DNA of 64,000 bases, taken from positions 35,497,858 to 35,561,857 of the forward strand of contig CM055096.1 in NCBI GenBank assembly GCA_029204225.1, written 5' to 3'. The DNA is from Diphasiastrum complanatum. Its lineage: Eukaryota > Streptophyta > Lycopodiopsida > Lycopodiales > Lycopodiaceae. Below, in pieces: positions 54,065 to 64,000 of the stretch. The position numbers were made by a program, and so were the translations under genes. The notes under the pieces are model-generated. The model worked only from the letters and a program-made list of their open reading frames with translations, made no database searches and had not been told where the DNA came from. The first letter of the stretch is position 1. Each line of letters opens with the position of its first letter.

Positions 54065-55237
54065 CCTATCAACGCCAGATTGTCAATGATTTCGTTGTGC
54101 ATGGTCCGTTTTCCTATTGGCTATCATATTCAGAAGATTTTCTAATCAGAAACTCCCATTTTTTACTAAAATGACAATTTTACCAAAAAACTAGCCTATT
54201 TTGGACAAACTTGACCATATGTGCATCTGCAACATTGGCAGAGACAGGGACCACCAAAAATAGTAGTAATGCTCTTTTTGGACTGTTCAGGACATTTTGT
54301 GTTAGATTTCTTATGCTCAGTCTTAAACAAATTGTTCAAGTAATGAGTATCCTAAAACTGAAGGCCGACTACATGTTTTCAAACCTTCACATTTTTTCCC
54401 TTTGAGATTTTTGCCTTAATTATTTTTTAGGCATCTTAGCCCTTTTACCTTCGCGAAAAATACAACAAGGTGGCCAAGTGGCCATAATGCCTTAAAAACC
54501 ATTTTAAGGCACCTTCGCCTTTTTCGCCCCTTCGAGAAAAAAGTGACAAAGTGGCCAGAATGCCTTAGAAACTAGTCTAAGACACCTTCGCCTTCTTCGC
54601 TGTCTTTAGTCTAAGGCACCTTCGTCTTCTTCAATGTCTTCAGTGTAAGGCACTTTCGACTTTTTTGCCTTTTGCCTTAAGTCTAAGGGCGCCTTAGGGA
54701 TACACACCTTAAGTCTAAGGGCACCTTCAAGATTTGCATACCTTCAATCTAAAGGGCACCTTCGGGTTTTTTGGGTTTTTGCTACATTGGTAGACCGATG
54801 TTGCCAACTTATCATCAACCCTAAAACAGCTAGAGAAACAAATATCCTAAGGGCAGTTACCAACTTTGTACATATGCAAAACTGGAGTAAATGGCAGTTA
54901 AGGCATAAGATATTTTTTTCTCGACACTTGTAAATATATATACTAGCTGAATCACGCTATGTAAGTGTTAATTGAATTTATCTTTCAATCGGAGTTTTTC
55001 TGTAGCCCGTGTTATCACGCTTAGCAAGCTGAAGTTACTACTTCAAGCCATTGTACTCACTGTTGATATTAATTAGAGTGCAATTTCTGTCTCACTACTA
55101 TGTTGTTCATTTGCGCAATTTATATGACTTCTTCTACTTGAATATTTCTGCTGCTAACTGTTGTGTTTCTGTTCCTACATGCCTGCACTCAAAGCATCAA
55201 AATTTTTAAAATCGCTCACACCCGCGGTTTTACGACG
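54065..55237 (+). mobile_element. Probable 5' LTR of copia M
   Basis: It precedes the copia M primer binding site at 55238. It contains a tandem array of about 35 bp units. The start is uncertain because the F53 LTR lies directly to the left, and the end before the PBS (...TTTTACGACG) lacks a clean CA. Most of the interval is otherwise unremarkable. Confidence 0.45.
54573..54765. repeat. Tandem repeat of about 35 bp (AGTCTAAGGCACCTTCG)
   Basis: About six imperfect units start near 54573, 54608, 54642, 54680, 54712 and 54746. Further CGCCTT-containing pieces lie upstream from 54450. Confidence 0.8.
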
Positions 55238-55249
55238 TGGTATCAGAGC
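55238..55249 (+). other. Primer binding site of copia M
   Basis: TGGTATCAGAGC, a perfect tRNA-iMet type site, 132 bp upstream of the gag ATG. Confidence 0.85.
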
Positions 55250-55380
55250 AGACATTTCAGTAATCTGCATTTCTACTACAGATTATCAATCTTGTTTCTA
55301 TCAAGATGTCTTTCTAGCAAACGCGTAGCCAACAATATTTTGACAGTCATTGTTTCTACCAACGATCTCGTTCAACCAGA

Positions 55381-56100
55381 ATGGATCCGTCATCTAGTTC
55401 ATCTCTCATTGACAAACTCGATGGAAATAACTACCATCTCTAGAAATTCAAGATGAAGGTTATACTTCTAGCCAAAGAACTGTGGGACATCGTTGATGGC
55501 ACAGAGCTCAAACCAGAAGATGATGCAACCGTCATCACCAAGTGGAGACTGAGAGATGGCAAAGCATTTGCCATCATCACCCTCAACATCAAGGATACTC
55601 AGATCAACCACATACGTGCTGCTAAGAATGCTAAGAATGCATGGAACATCCTAGCAACTCTCTACGACATCAGAGACGTTACTTCCAAGCTTCATTTGAG
55701 GAAGAAATTTTTCACCCTTACAATGTCTGACGTAGATAATATTTCAAGTCACCTCAACACGTTCATAAACTATCATTGATGACTTCTCTCGGAGGATTGC
55801 AACATATTTCTTGAAGAACAAATCCATTTCGTCATACACTTCAAGGCATCATCAGAAAAATCGACCCATAGAAGAATCAAAGCTCTACGCTCTGATGCAG
55901 AGGGAGTATTTATCTCCACCGAGTTCAAAGCTTTTTGTAAGGCCAATCGAATACATTTACAACAACATTCAATAGCCACCTACTCACCTCAGTCCAATGG
56001 TGTAGCTCATAGGAAGAATTAGACACTCATCACAAGTGCAAAGAGCAGCCTACCACTTTTGGAAACTAGAAGCCCTACAACATAGCTCCACCAAAAAATG
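55381..56100 (+). pseudogene. Copia M: Gag start joined to an integrase fragment
   Basis: ATG at 55381 (MDPSSSSSLIDKLDGNNYHL) is followed by a TAG stop at 55441, where related Gags have Trp, then KFKMKVILLAKELWDIVDG, FAIITLNIKDTQINHI and AWNILATLYDIRDVTSKL. The Gag frame ends at 55779. It then jumps to integrase: IKALRSDAEGVFISTEF (the usual DNGGEY motif is damaged) and YSPQSNGVAHRKN (the catalytic Glu of AERKN is replaced by His). Protease, pre-integrase and the integrase N-terminus are deleted, and RT is absent. The deletion resembles that in element C. The family is Tnt1-like. Confidence 0.8.
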
Positions 56101-56369
56101 AATGAGATGTGGACTCTTCTCCATCCAGCCTCGTAGTGGTCGTTTGGACTACCCCTAGTATTTGGGATGTTTTACCTCTATTTGAAGGACAATATAGATT
56201 GTAGGAATATGTAGGGTGTCCATACATAGAGAGGATATCATACAAGAAAAATCATCATTTTGTGTAGAATTATATGCCCAAAGTGGAATTGTCAAGCTAA
56301 AACTATGATTTGGAGCCTGTCTGGCTAGACTATACCACATTAATCATTGTCTTGATATGCTAAATATGG
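56101..56369. other. Nothing recognised
   Basis: Short stretch between copia M and the LTR fragment, without domains. Confidence 0.35.
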
Positions 56370-56800
56370 TGTGAAAATGTCAACTAGTTTGAGTTGTTTA
56401 TGTTGAGGTTATTTGGCAATTTTTGAGGCCAATATGCATTTTCATATTAGAGATAGACTTTACAAAGTTAGTAAGGGCTAAGAATAGTGGATTTACTATT
56501 TTTGGCAACTTAGGCATGTTGATAAGGTTACATATAGACCTACTCTAGTTGGTTATTAGAGATGCATTGAATCTAGTCAAGGGTGGGAGGACATCATCTC
56601 TCTCATCCATTCTTATGAAAGATATCTCTTTGGATTTCTACATCCATTTTTGCATCTTGGTGGTGATATAGTGAGATCTTTTATATAGAATGCTACGTTT
56701 CTTGTGTTTATGGATCCACATGTGTGAGTACTGTTGTTGTATGGCTGTTATATGGACTGTAACAAGAAATTAACTTTCATAAGTGTTTTTAACAAGTTTT
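56370..56800 (+). mobile_element. LTR fragment of the A-like class (N)
   Basis: Starts TGTGAAAATGTCAACTAG, almost the copia A LTR start. It has GGCAATTTTTG shared with the copia I LTR and a CCACATGTGTG palindrome variant near 56718. The 3' end and PBS were not found, so the right boundary is arbitrary. Confidence 0.4.
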
Positions 56801-59800
56801 TATTGAGTTTGCATCTTCTTTGTGTAATAGATGCAAGATTTCTACATTTGTAATGATGCCAGCCACAAATTGAAGTTTCTTATTGAGGTTTCTATGAATA
56901 TGAGCTCCGAGTCCCTTTTGTCTCTCTACTTGAAATTTTTAATGAGTTTAAAGGTTGTTTTTGCACTTTGGACTCCTTCGAATACAAAAAATAACCATTT
57001 TATAAGGAATTCTACAATGAAGTTTTGGACCCTCTAAGGCAATTTTTTCCACCCATCATAGATCTTCTATCTAGCTTGCCCTCTAGCCCATGAACTTTGT
57101 CTTCTTTCTCTATAAATATTTGCAACAAAAATCTTTTGTGAAATTACCGGAGGTGATGGCCATAGCTTCCTAGCCCCAACTCACCCCCTAATAAGTAAAT
57201 CTCAAATTTGGCTCTCATTTTTATGCATAAAAGGCTTTGCATTAAAAGTTGAAGATTCCTCAAAGAATGTTTTAGATTTGCTAGCCTCTTTTTTTCACTA
57301 TTTGAGCCAAATTCCTGTTGTAAATTTGAGCCTGTACAAACACACCCTCCTACCAATAGAAGAATTGCTATCCTACCAAAACTTTCTAAAGACACATGAT
57401 ACCTCTTCTAATTATGCACTCATGGGACAAAAAAATTTGTTGTGGGCTGAAAAAATACTCATTATGGTTGCTTTGAATCGGCTCTCCAAGACCACAACAA
57501 TCCGTAAGCAATGACTACATCTTCAATTCAAATGGGGCTACGATATTAGAGGTAAGAACTAATAATAGTTTAATAGCAGCCAAAGCCACAATAGAATGTT
57601 ATTCTATCATTAGAACATTAAGAGTGTATACATAAATTGGTATGTGGGTAGCTCATGCATGAACATAGGATGTTGTTACATAACACACGCCTCATCCCCT
57701 GGGCCTTAGTGAGGCATGCACAATATTATGGCTTACAAGGCCATATATAGCATTGATTAGACTTTACATTCAATAATTGTAGTTTATGAGTGTGTTTTTT
57801 ATGGAGTTTGAATCGTGTTTTAAACTTAAGGGAACTGCTTTGGACTATTCATCCTAAACAACATATATATAGAATCAACAAGAATGAAGCCATTAAGTTA
57901 TGGGTAATATTAGTGTTGACCATCAATTGTTTATGGGAGAAGTCTTTACTTCATGTGATCTAAGTGGATCCCAAGAATATGAGCTTAGTATAGATGTTGA
58001 TAAAAAGAGAATACAAACTAGCAAAATTGGCGCAGGACATAAACATCATTTCTGATTTCCTAAAGTGAGTAAAGACTATATGCATGTTTAATACTTCCAA
58101 ATGACCGAAACACACAAGGTTTCAACTATAAAGACTATCACACTTTTAAATTGCCTTGTCATAAATCTATACCCAAAATAATTATTTGTTTTACTACAAG
58201 GAAAAGGGAGGCCACTCATCATGTTGTTGATATTATGGTGTAAACCAGGATACTCATCACCACAATAAAAGATGCTTTAAGCTTTAACTTTCAATACTCT
58301 CAATATTAAATCCTAAATGTGCTCATCTTTCCCACCTAACTAGAAAAAAAGAGCGATTTAGAAACATGTTTGTAAACTTGTGTGAAGCTCTCTAGTATCA
58401 AGTAAAGAAAAAACAGTTCATATACATTTGAAAGGTATAGCCTTAACTTAGTCCACAGATGATGTGACATGCCATTCATGATATTTGTGTGGTGGCTAAT
58501 GATAGGCCATATAGGTGAGGTTTTTGCTTATGAGAGTGGAACATGGAATATCGAAGACAATGATTAAAGTTGCCAAATGTTTATAATTTAAGATCTCTAG
58601 CATCAGCAAATGGAAATAAACAAACTATGATTTGATGTTTATTGCACTTAAATATATGCTCCTAGTTGACAAAACTTAATACATAGTTTTAATCTTAGCT
58701 GGAATGTGTTCATGCATAGAGTTCAATCACATATGGTATTGATGCAACTTTTTGGTGTGATGAATGTAGTACAAGTACTAAGGTTTGATAATATAGAAAC
58801 AATAATTTCTATCATATTACTTATACATTAGGAAAAATTGAAAGATTTTACTCACAACATTATCACTTTCAAAATAATGAGCATCTATGAATAGCTCCCT
58901 TGTCAATAAAACCCACAAAGTTGGGTACTCTTACACCCATGGTTTAGAGTTTCTAGACATATCATGTCACAACCTCAATCTATGGACTCTTTGTTGCCAC
59001 TAAAGGCCTTATGAATTGAGTTCATACTCATAAGCAAGTTTCCCAATCCTATTAGTCACTTTTACCTTGGAATACCATCTACAAGGTACTTCTAGCATCT
59101 TTGCTGATAACTTAGCACCTTCCTCCATAACATCACCTCTTGTCATCACTATCATTTTATGAAAGGGTAAAGCATTTAAAATTGGAAAAAAAAAAATCAC
59201 CATACCTTCTACCATTTTGTAAATAGATTTAAACAACACCTTTTATAAAATAAACAACTATGGTCTATATCTATGTTATGAAAGGATCAAGAGTTCTCCC
59301 AACTCTCTCAAATGTGCATATGCACTTTATTATGCCTCAACTTATGCCATTGATTTAGTTGGATTTCTCTCTTAAAACTTATGTCTAACATGTGGTTGTT
59401 AGCCAGTTTCTTGATAGAGAAATTCAAGCTTTAAGATGATAATATGATAGCCAAATGTATTAGTTAAGTAGTAGAAAGTTGGCAATATGTTGTGCTAGCA
59501 GGGGGCCTAATTTGCCCAAATGGACATCACACTATGTTTTAAGTTGGAGGCCTTGGAAATTACCATAGTAATTGATTTGTGAATTTTACATTGTTACTTT
59601 CATGACATTTCAATGATGTGATTCATTTTAGATATGAGTATAGAGTGCCCAAGTACTTCCTAGAAGTTGTTTTAACAATTTAGCACATTTTGAATCATGA
59701 CTCTTGCGAGCAAAAGTTGCACCAATTGGCAACGAATATTTAATGATCTTAATTCAAGTCAAAGGCAAAGCAAATGAGAAAATGAGGGGAAAGGCAAATG

Positions 59801-60170
59801 TGATGGCAAAGAAACCAATGAAATGATGTAATAGATGATTGGAAGATAATAATAATAAAGATCATGACTGGGAAAACTATGACCAAGAAAATATGGTGGT
59901 GTGTGCTCCAAAGAAGAAAGCAACAAAGGAAGAAAGTCTCACTTGATTGTTGTAAAGGCAAAGCACCAAGGAAGCTAACAAGCAAAACGTTAGGCCCAAT
60001 GAACGATAAAAAACATAAGGATAATGAGGCCTATCAGACACTTTGACCAAGAGAGTATTTTGAGTGACTTGGAGCCTTGTTCTAATTGATTGTGCATATG
60101 CTTCGATGGTTGTAGGGTAACCATTTCTAGGTTTGACTGGACATATGTTCCCATGGCTATAAAGCACAGA
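56801..60170. other. AT-rich DNA without recognisable genes
   Basis: Only short overlapping frames are present. I saw no retroelement domain, PBS or clear tandem repeat in these 3.4 kb. An old host intergenic spacer or a fully decayed element are both possible. Confidence 0.4.
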
Positions 60171-60457
60171 CTTGGTTGGAGCTCGCCCTGAGTCGCAACC
60201 CGCACTCCCCTATAGTATTGGTGTGATTCGGCACCGCCCCCCCCTCTTACCAAGCACTTTATCCAAGCTGGTAAAGCACGTTTTTCTCTCTCTAGGATTT
60301 TCTCTTTCTAGAAAGTCATTTTCTCTCTCTAGATTTTATTGGTCCTCAGGCTTCCTTTAATCATGCCTAGATCGTGTGAGGTGATTTCACATCGATCTGA
60401 GCTCTCTGGACTCCGCTAGAACCGATCAAAGATTTTCAGCCATAGGAACTTGGCGCC
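60171..60457 (+). mobile_element. Possible gypsy LTR end with PBS-like TGGCGCC
   Basis: A pyrimidine-rich stretch with repeated TTTCTCTCTCTAG is followed by TGGCGCC at 60451-60457 (context GGAACTTGGCGCCGAG). TGGCGCC begins many gypsy primer binding sites, but the bases after it do not match the tRNA-Asp site at 48081. Low confidence. Confidence 0.25.
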
Positions 60458-60548
60458 GAGAGCAGCAGGGGCGCTGCTGCCGCCGGGGACATAGCTGGCG
60501 CCGATGGCTCCGAAAGTAAAGCTTGTAAAGGTAGCTTCACAACACTTG

Positions 60549-60960
60549 CTTGGGTGGAAGTTACGTGTTTATGGCTGTCCAGTCTGGTGTGGCGCCAAGT
60601 TGGCTTCCAACGCTCGTGACGAAGCTTTCAATTGGTTAAGTCTGATGTAAGTCAGACCACTTGCTTGGAATGGATGTTACTCGTTTGTAACGAAGCTTCG
60701 AGTTGGTTAAGTTTGATGTATGCCGGGCGGCTTGCTTGGAGGGAAGTCACCTACATCGGGACCCCTGATCTGGCATGGCGCCAGGTTGGATCTCAATGTT
60801 GGTTTCTGAACTTCCAGTTGGTTAGGTCTGATCGTTGTTGGCGAGTTGGTTGCTTGTATGTCAAGTGGGTTTGGATGGCAAGAGTTGAAGGCTGGGAAGC
60901 TAAGTCATGGTTCCCGGCTCCCTTTGGGATGCCTACGCTACAGAAGCCCTATAAAACTGG
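60549..60960. repeat. Imperfect repeats with TGCTTGGA and GTTGGTTAAGTCTGATG
   Basis: Three units begin TGCTTGG near 60549, 60662 and 60734, each ending with a GTTGGTTAGGTCTGAT-like motif. Unit lengths vary from about 70 to 115 bp. The region is GC-richer than its surroundings. A 116-codon plus-strand frame spans it, but its only feature is the repeat. Confidence 0.6.
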
Positions 60961-60980
60961 TAAAGTCTACTATCTCTCAT

Positions 60981-61454
60981 AGAACAATCCATGGGTGGGT
61001 GTCCTCTTAATGTAGCGAAGAGTTCTCTTTGCAGCTTTCCAATGAGTTTTCCTAGGTGTAGTCATGAATTGACTTACCATGCTTACGACATAACTTATCT
61101 CAGGACAAATAGTTGTTAGATAAACTAGAGAATCAACGAATTAATGAAATAATGTGGCATCAACTAGTGTACTCTCATCATGAGTAGATAGTTTTTTACC
61201 AACCTCCACAAGTGTAGAAATTGGCTTACTATCACACATCTTGAAGCGTCTTAGAATTTTGTTCACAAATTTTGTTTGAGTGAGTGCAATACCATCGTGT
61301 CTTTGCCAAATTTTACTTCCAAGCAATAGTGAATCAATCCAAGGTCAGTCATATCAAAACCGGAAGATAAATCCTTCCAGCTGGTTGCACTAATTAGATC
61401 CTCATCATTACTTGTAGTTATGAGGTGGTCCAAGATCAACAATAAAAATGACAT
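60981..61454 (-). pseudogene. Copia RT/RNase H border fragment (element U)
   Basis: Minus strand: SGFDMTDLGLIHYCLEVKFG, QTKFVNKILRRFKM, CDSKPISTLVEVGKKLS, VDSLVYLTTICPEISYVVSM, SQFMTTPRKTHWKAAKRTLR and YIKRTPTHGLFY. It covers only the region after the RT active site up to RNase H. Several stops. No neighbouring parts of the same element. Confidence 0.75.
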
Positions 61455-61592
61455 TCTACACTAGAAATCAAGATATCTTGAGAAATACACATGAGGTGGA
61501 CATAGAATCAAAAGATATAAATTCTCCACATGAAATAAGAATACATTGATTATTTTTCACACAGATACTACTATTTATAGTTGCCAACATGT

Positions 61593-61779
61593 TGTGAAAG
61601 ATTCAACTAGTTTCATCACATTTTGCAATATTTTCATATTTGGCATATTGAGGCAAAAACTTGTTTTAGACTTAAAGGTTGACTTTTCAAAGTTCATTAG
61701 TCTAAATTTCATATGAAGATGACAAGAGGGTGATCTACACGGCCAATGATAGTGAGTGTGCAATCAAAGGGATTGCATG
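61593..61779 (+). pseudogene. A-family relic: LTR start plus protease scrap (V)
   Basis: TGTGAAAGATTCAACTAG at 61593 resembles the copia A LTR start. From about 61710 the plus strand reads SYEDDKRVIYTANDSECAIKG, nearly the copia A protease segment (VIYTANDGECAIKG). Everything between, about 2 kb in A, is missing. Ends at a TGA near 61778. Confidence 0.6.
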
Positions 61780-62682
61780 AAGCCTTCATACATATCCTAT
61801 GAAGCAGTATGGGCTGAGAACCATGAATTCTTGATTTCTAGAAGTCAAAATTGCTACAAACTTGATGGAATTGAAACATAAGCCTCAACCCATCAATTTA
61901 TAGGTTTAATATCTTGATGGGATGGTGAAAAGGAATACAAATCATGTTGTAAAAAATCTAGAATGATTCCCTTATGGATTTAGAGAAATTCACCCCCCAA
62001 AATTCACAAAAATTGGTCAATTTTTTACTTCCTACAAATCCAATTGCTGGAATTCTTGGCTCTAACTTCTAGAACAGTTTCAAAAGACTATTATTCTTCT
62101 TTTCCCAGCTTTAATTGATGTTCAACGACCTCTTACCATCCAATTTCATGAAAAAACAAGCAAAAATCATGGATTTTGGCCCTTTCTAGGTTTCTTCATC
62201 ATGACATCTTGGAATTTAATGGTAAGAACATTTTTCTAATCTACATGCAATCCAATATGAGTGTTATAACCAACCAATTGATCTGAACTTGCTGGATTTT
62301 GAATTCTACCATCAATTCTGTGCCAAAATCATGGAAAACAAGCCAAATTTGGCCACAAAAGAGCCTAGAATCCAAATACATGGGAAGATCCAACATGCAA
62401 CCTGAATTTCAGCTACTTCAAAGTGAATTAACTTGATGGAAATTTCAGATCCATAACTAGTTTTGAGTTACACATGCTAAAACTTCAAAAAGACAACCAA
62501 AATTGATTTCCTAGCATAATTCTCCATAAACCACAATGAATTTAAGAGACATATGGATCATGCAAATTGAAATTGGGAAGATCCACCAAATTGCAACCTT
62601 GCTCCTCTTCTTGGATGAGAATACTAGTTGATCACCACCAAGCTCCAATGAAAAGCACCACCTCTCCAAACTTGTAAGCCTT
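61780..62682. other. Probable leader of a minus-strand copia (J, second copy)
   Basis: No ORF of note. It lies 3' (minus sense) of the primer binding site at 62683. Confidence 0.35.
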
Positions 62683-62694
62683 GCTCTGATACCA
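62683..62694 (-). other. Primer binding site of a second J-type copia
   Basis: Plus-strand GCTCTGATACCA followed by CTATAAGG, equivalent to the arrangement at 35391. Confidence 0.75.
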
Positions 62695-62696
62695 CT

Positions 62697-63105
62697 ATAA
62701 GGAAAGCTCCTTAGATCCTGCTTAAAAATCACAAACACAACGATAACACACTATGGAGAAACCACCCAACCAAGTAGAAGCATCCAATCAAACTCTAGAA
62801 GCTTCACCCTCAAGCCAAGGAACAAGAAGCATGAATGTAGAGTGAGAGTCTAGCAATGAATCCACAACCACAATGAGGAGTAGGGCGAGTTTGGGCCCAA
62901 TATATAGAGCCAAAAGCATCATGGGCACATAGCCATGCATAGCCCTAAGTTCCCTATACATAGATTCACCTAGAATAGAGTCCTAAGCATGGAACAACTA
63001 TTTATAGAATTGCTATTGATAACTCTACACATGCATACACTGTCTCATACCTTGTCTAAACTCCATTTAGTGTGTTCTGGGCCTCACAAGGATATTAGTT
63101 ACTTT
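62697..63105 (-). mobile_element. Candidate LTR of copia J, second copy
   Basis: Aligns motif by motif with 35404-35761, with many substitutions and indels. Contains CAATATATAGAG and CTATTTATAG TATA-like motifs. Ends are approximate and the expected TG start has decayed. Confidence 0.45.
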
Positions 63106-63239
63106 TGTGAAGATCAGTAAAATCATATCTTCCTATCTCGAGTTTTGGGACGATGCCTATCTTATTTCCATTGTATACTTTATTGTACATAAAGGTATGT
63201 GAATTGAGCACATAACCTTCTAGAATAGGTTGAGTTTGA

Positions 63240-63425
63240 GTTAAATAGATTCAATCTTGATGTCATGCAAAAGTTTAGATTATATGCAATGTCATTTAGT
63301 GTGCATGCAAGCAACATGAAATCAGTGCATGCAGTAGTTTTCATGATCTACACATGTTTAGGCAATTTTGAGAGGTGACATGCAGTACATGCAATATCCA
63401 TGCATGCAATTTTACATGTGGATCC
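63240..63425. promoter_or_regulatory. Cluster of CATGCA / TGCATG motifs
   Basis: About seven or eight CATGCA or TGCATG hexamers occur within about 185 bp, including CCATGCATGCAA near 63400. CATGCA is the RY element bound by B3 factors of the ABI3/FUS3/LEC2 type in seed plants. There is no adjacent gene, so regulatory meaning is speculative. Confidence 0.35.
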
Positions 63426-63757
63426 CTGTTAGTTGAGTTAACTAAGTAAAGTGGACTTTCCATGCAACTCCACTATAGGAATTCGAGCCTCTTTGATGTA
63501 GGGAAACTTTGGCATGTTTTGCCATATTGTGAATATTGAGATTTTGGTGTTTTGGGCTCATTCTCTCTCTACTTGAGTTTTATGTGTTGATTTTCTCTCT
63601 CTACCCAAGAGCAGGCTGTTTTTCCCATACTGAGCACTTAGAATTATTTCTGATACTCAATCCTCATAGTAAGAAGTTAGTTTTTTCAGTTTGATGTATG
63701 TCATTGTGCTCTTGCCTTGGATTTTTCAAGTAATCTGTTCTTTGATCAATTGTAATC

Positions 63758-63905
63758 TATCAACAAGTGTTAGTTCACTGGATAGGCACCTAACTATGCA
63801 TAGATGCTACTTTTAGTTAGTTCCCTACTTTTTATCTAACTCTACCTCCACTAACACTACTCACACTAACTCTACTCCCCTAACTAACTTCATCATGATT
63901 GTTGG
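63758..63905. repeat. Dispersed repeat T, copy 2
   Basis: Matches 48140-48275 with a few substitutions and about 12 extra bp. Right of it the sequence turns into GA-rich DNA that runs to the end of the window. Confidence 0.85.
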
Positions 63906-64000
63906 TAAAGGGAAAGGATAGAATAGAGAGAAAGAAGGAGAAGAGAGAAAGAAAGAGATAGAGTTGAGAGGGAGGTTAGATCAAAAGCTCAAGATGCATG
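63906..64000. repeat. GA-rich low-complexity tail
   Basis: Purine-rich GAGAGAAAGAAGG-type sequence at the window edge. No other signal. Confidence 0.7.

Noticed and set aside
57144-60360. Scattered frames of 60-96 codons
   Set aside because: No domain, no codon-level consistency and mutually overlapping. Treated as non-coding.

Overview
The window looks like nuclear DNA of a land plant with a large, repeat-rich genome. Almost everything recognisable is an LTR retrotransposon or a piece of one. Evidence includes Ty1/copia gag-pol with tRNA-iMet-type primer binding sites (TGGTATCAGAGC), Ty3/gypsy pol of two kinds, LTRs, tandem repeats and long TC microsatellites. No intact host gene, rRNA, tRNA or CRISPR was found. 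One non-retroelement pseudogene (15377-16582, minus) carries a GHTHEDIDQVFS motif that I recall from DUF7869-type proteins. Copia families together with that domain would fit a fern, lycophyte or bryophyte-grade plant, but the species cannot be read from the sequence.

Layout. 1-3.6 kb: a decayed minus-strand gypsy integrase followed by a Ser/Thr-rich plus coiled-coil reading region. 3.7-8.1 kb: a plus-strand copia 5' LTR with a TC microsatellite and leader, interrupted by the 3' LTR and pol remnant of a minus-strand copia. 8.1-9.7 kb: a chromovirus-like gypsy fragment. 9.7-14.6 kb: copia B (minus) with its 5' LTR, lying in copia C. 15.4-16.6 kb: the DUF7869-like pseudogene, cut by copia B'. 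16.6-20.5 kb: copia B' (minus). 20460-26320: copia A (plus), the centrepiece. It has 653-bp LTRs in which I found no difference by eye, a TCTAA target duplication, PBS, PPT and one uninterrupted 1316-residue gag-pol, and it sits inside the 5' LTR of B'. 26.3-28.3 kb: copia D remnant. 29.3-31.5 kb: a minisatellite leader and an LTR of a gypsy-like family, F. 32-38 kb: degenerate tandem repeats and AT-rich DNA with one more copia PBS/LTR. 38.3-48.1 kb: a large minus-strand gypsy element, Q, with PBS, PR, RT, RNase H and INT, then an unusual large extra ORF downstream of integrase that is split by a solo F LTR. 48.1-50.2 kb: chimeric copia G/H. 50.2-53.5 kb: an internally deleted copia, I, of the A family. 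53.5-56.1 kb: an F LTR piece and copia M. 56.4-64 kb: LTR and pol scraps, repeats and featureless AT-rich DNA.

The genes do not form a host pathway. Each element encodes, or once encoded, its own replication cycle: Gag particle, protease, integrase, and reverse transcriptase with RNase H. Only copia A has every domain and cis-signal visibly intact, so it is the likely source of function for the many deleted relatives around it. The most interesting signals are the apparently young copia A, the recurrent gypsy 3' ORF with low-complexity and coiled-coil segments, and a pattern of internal deletions shared by at least six copia copies.
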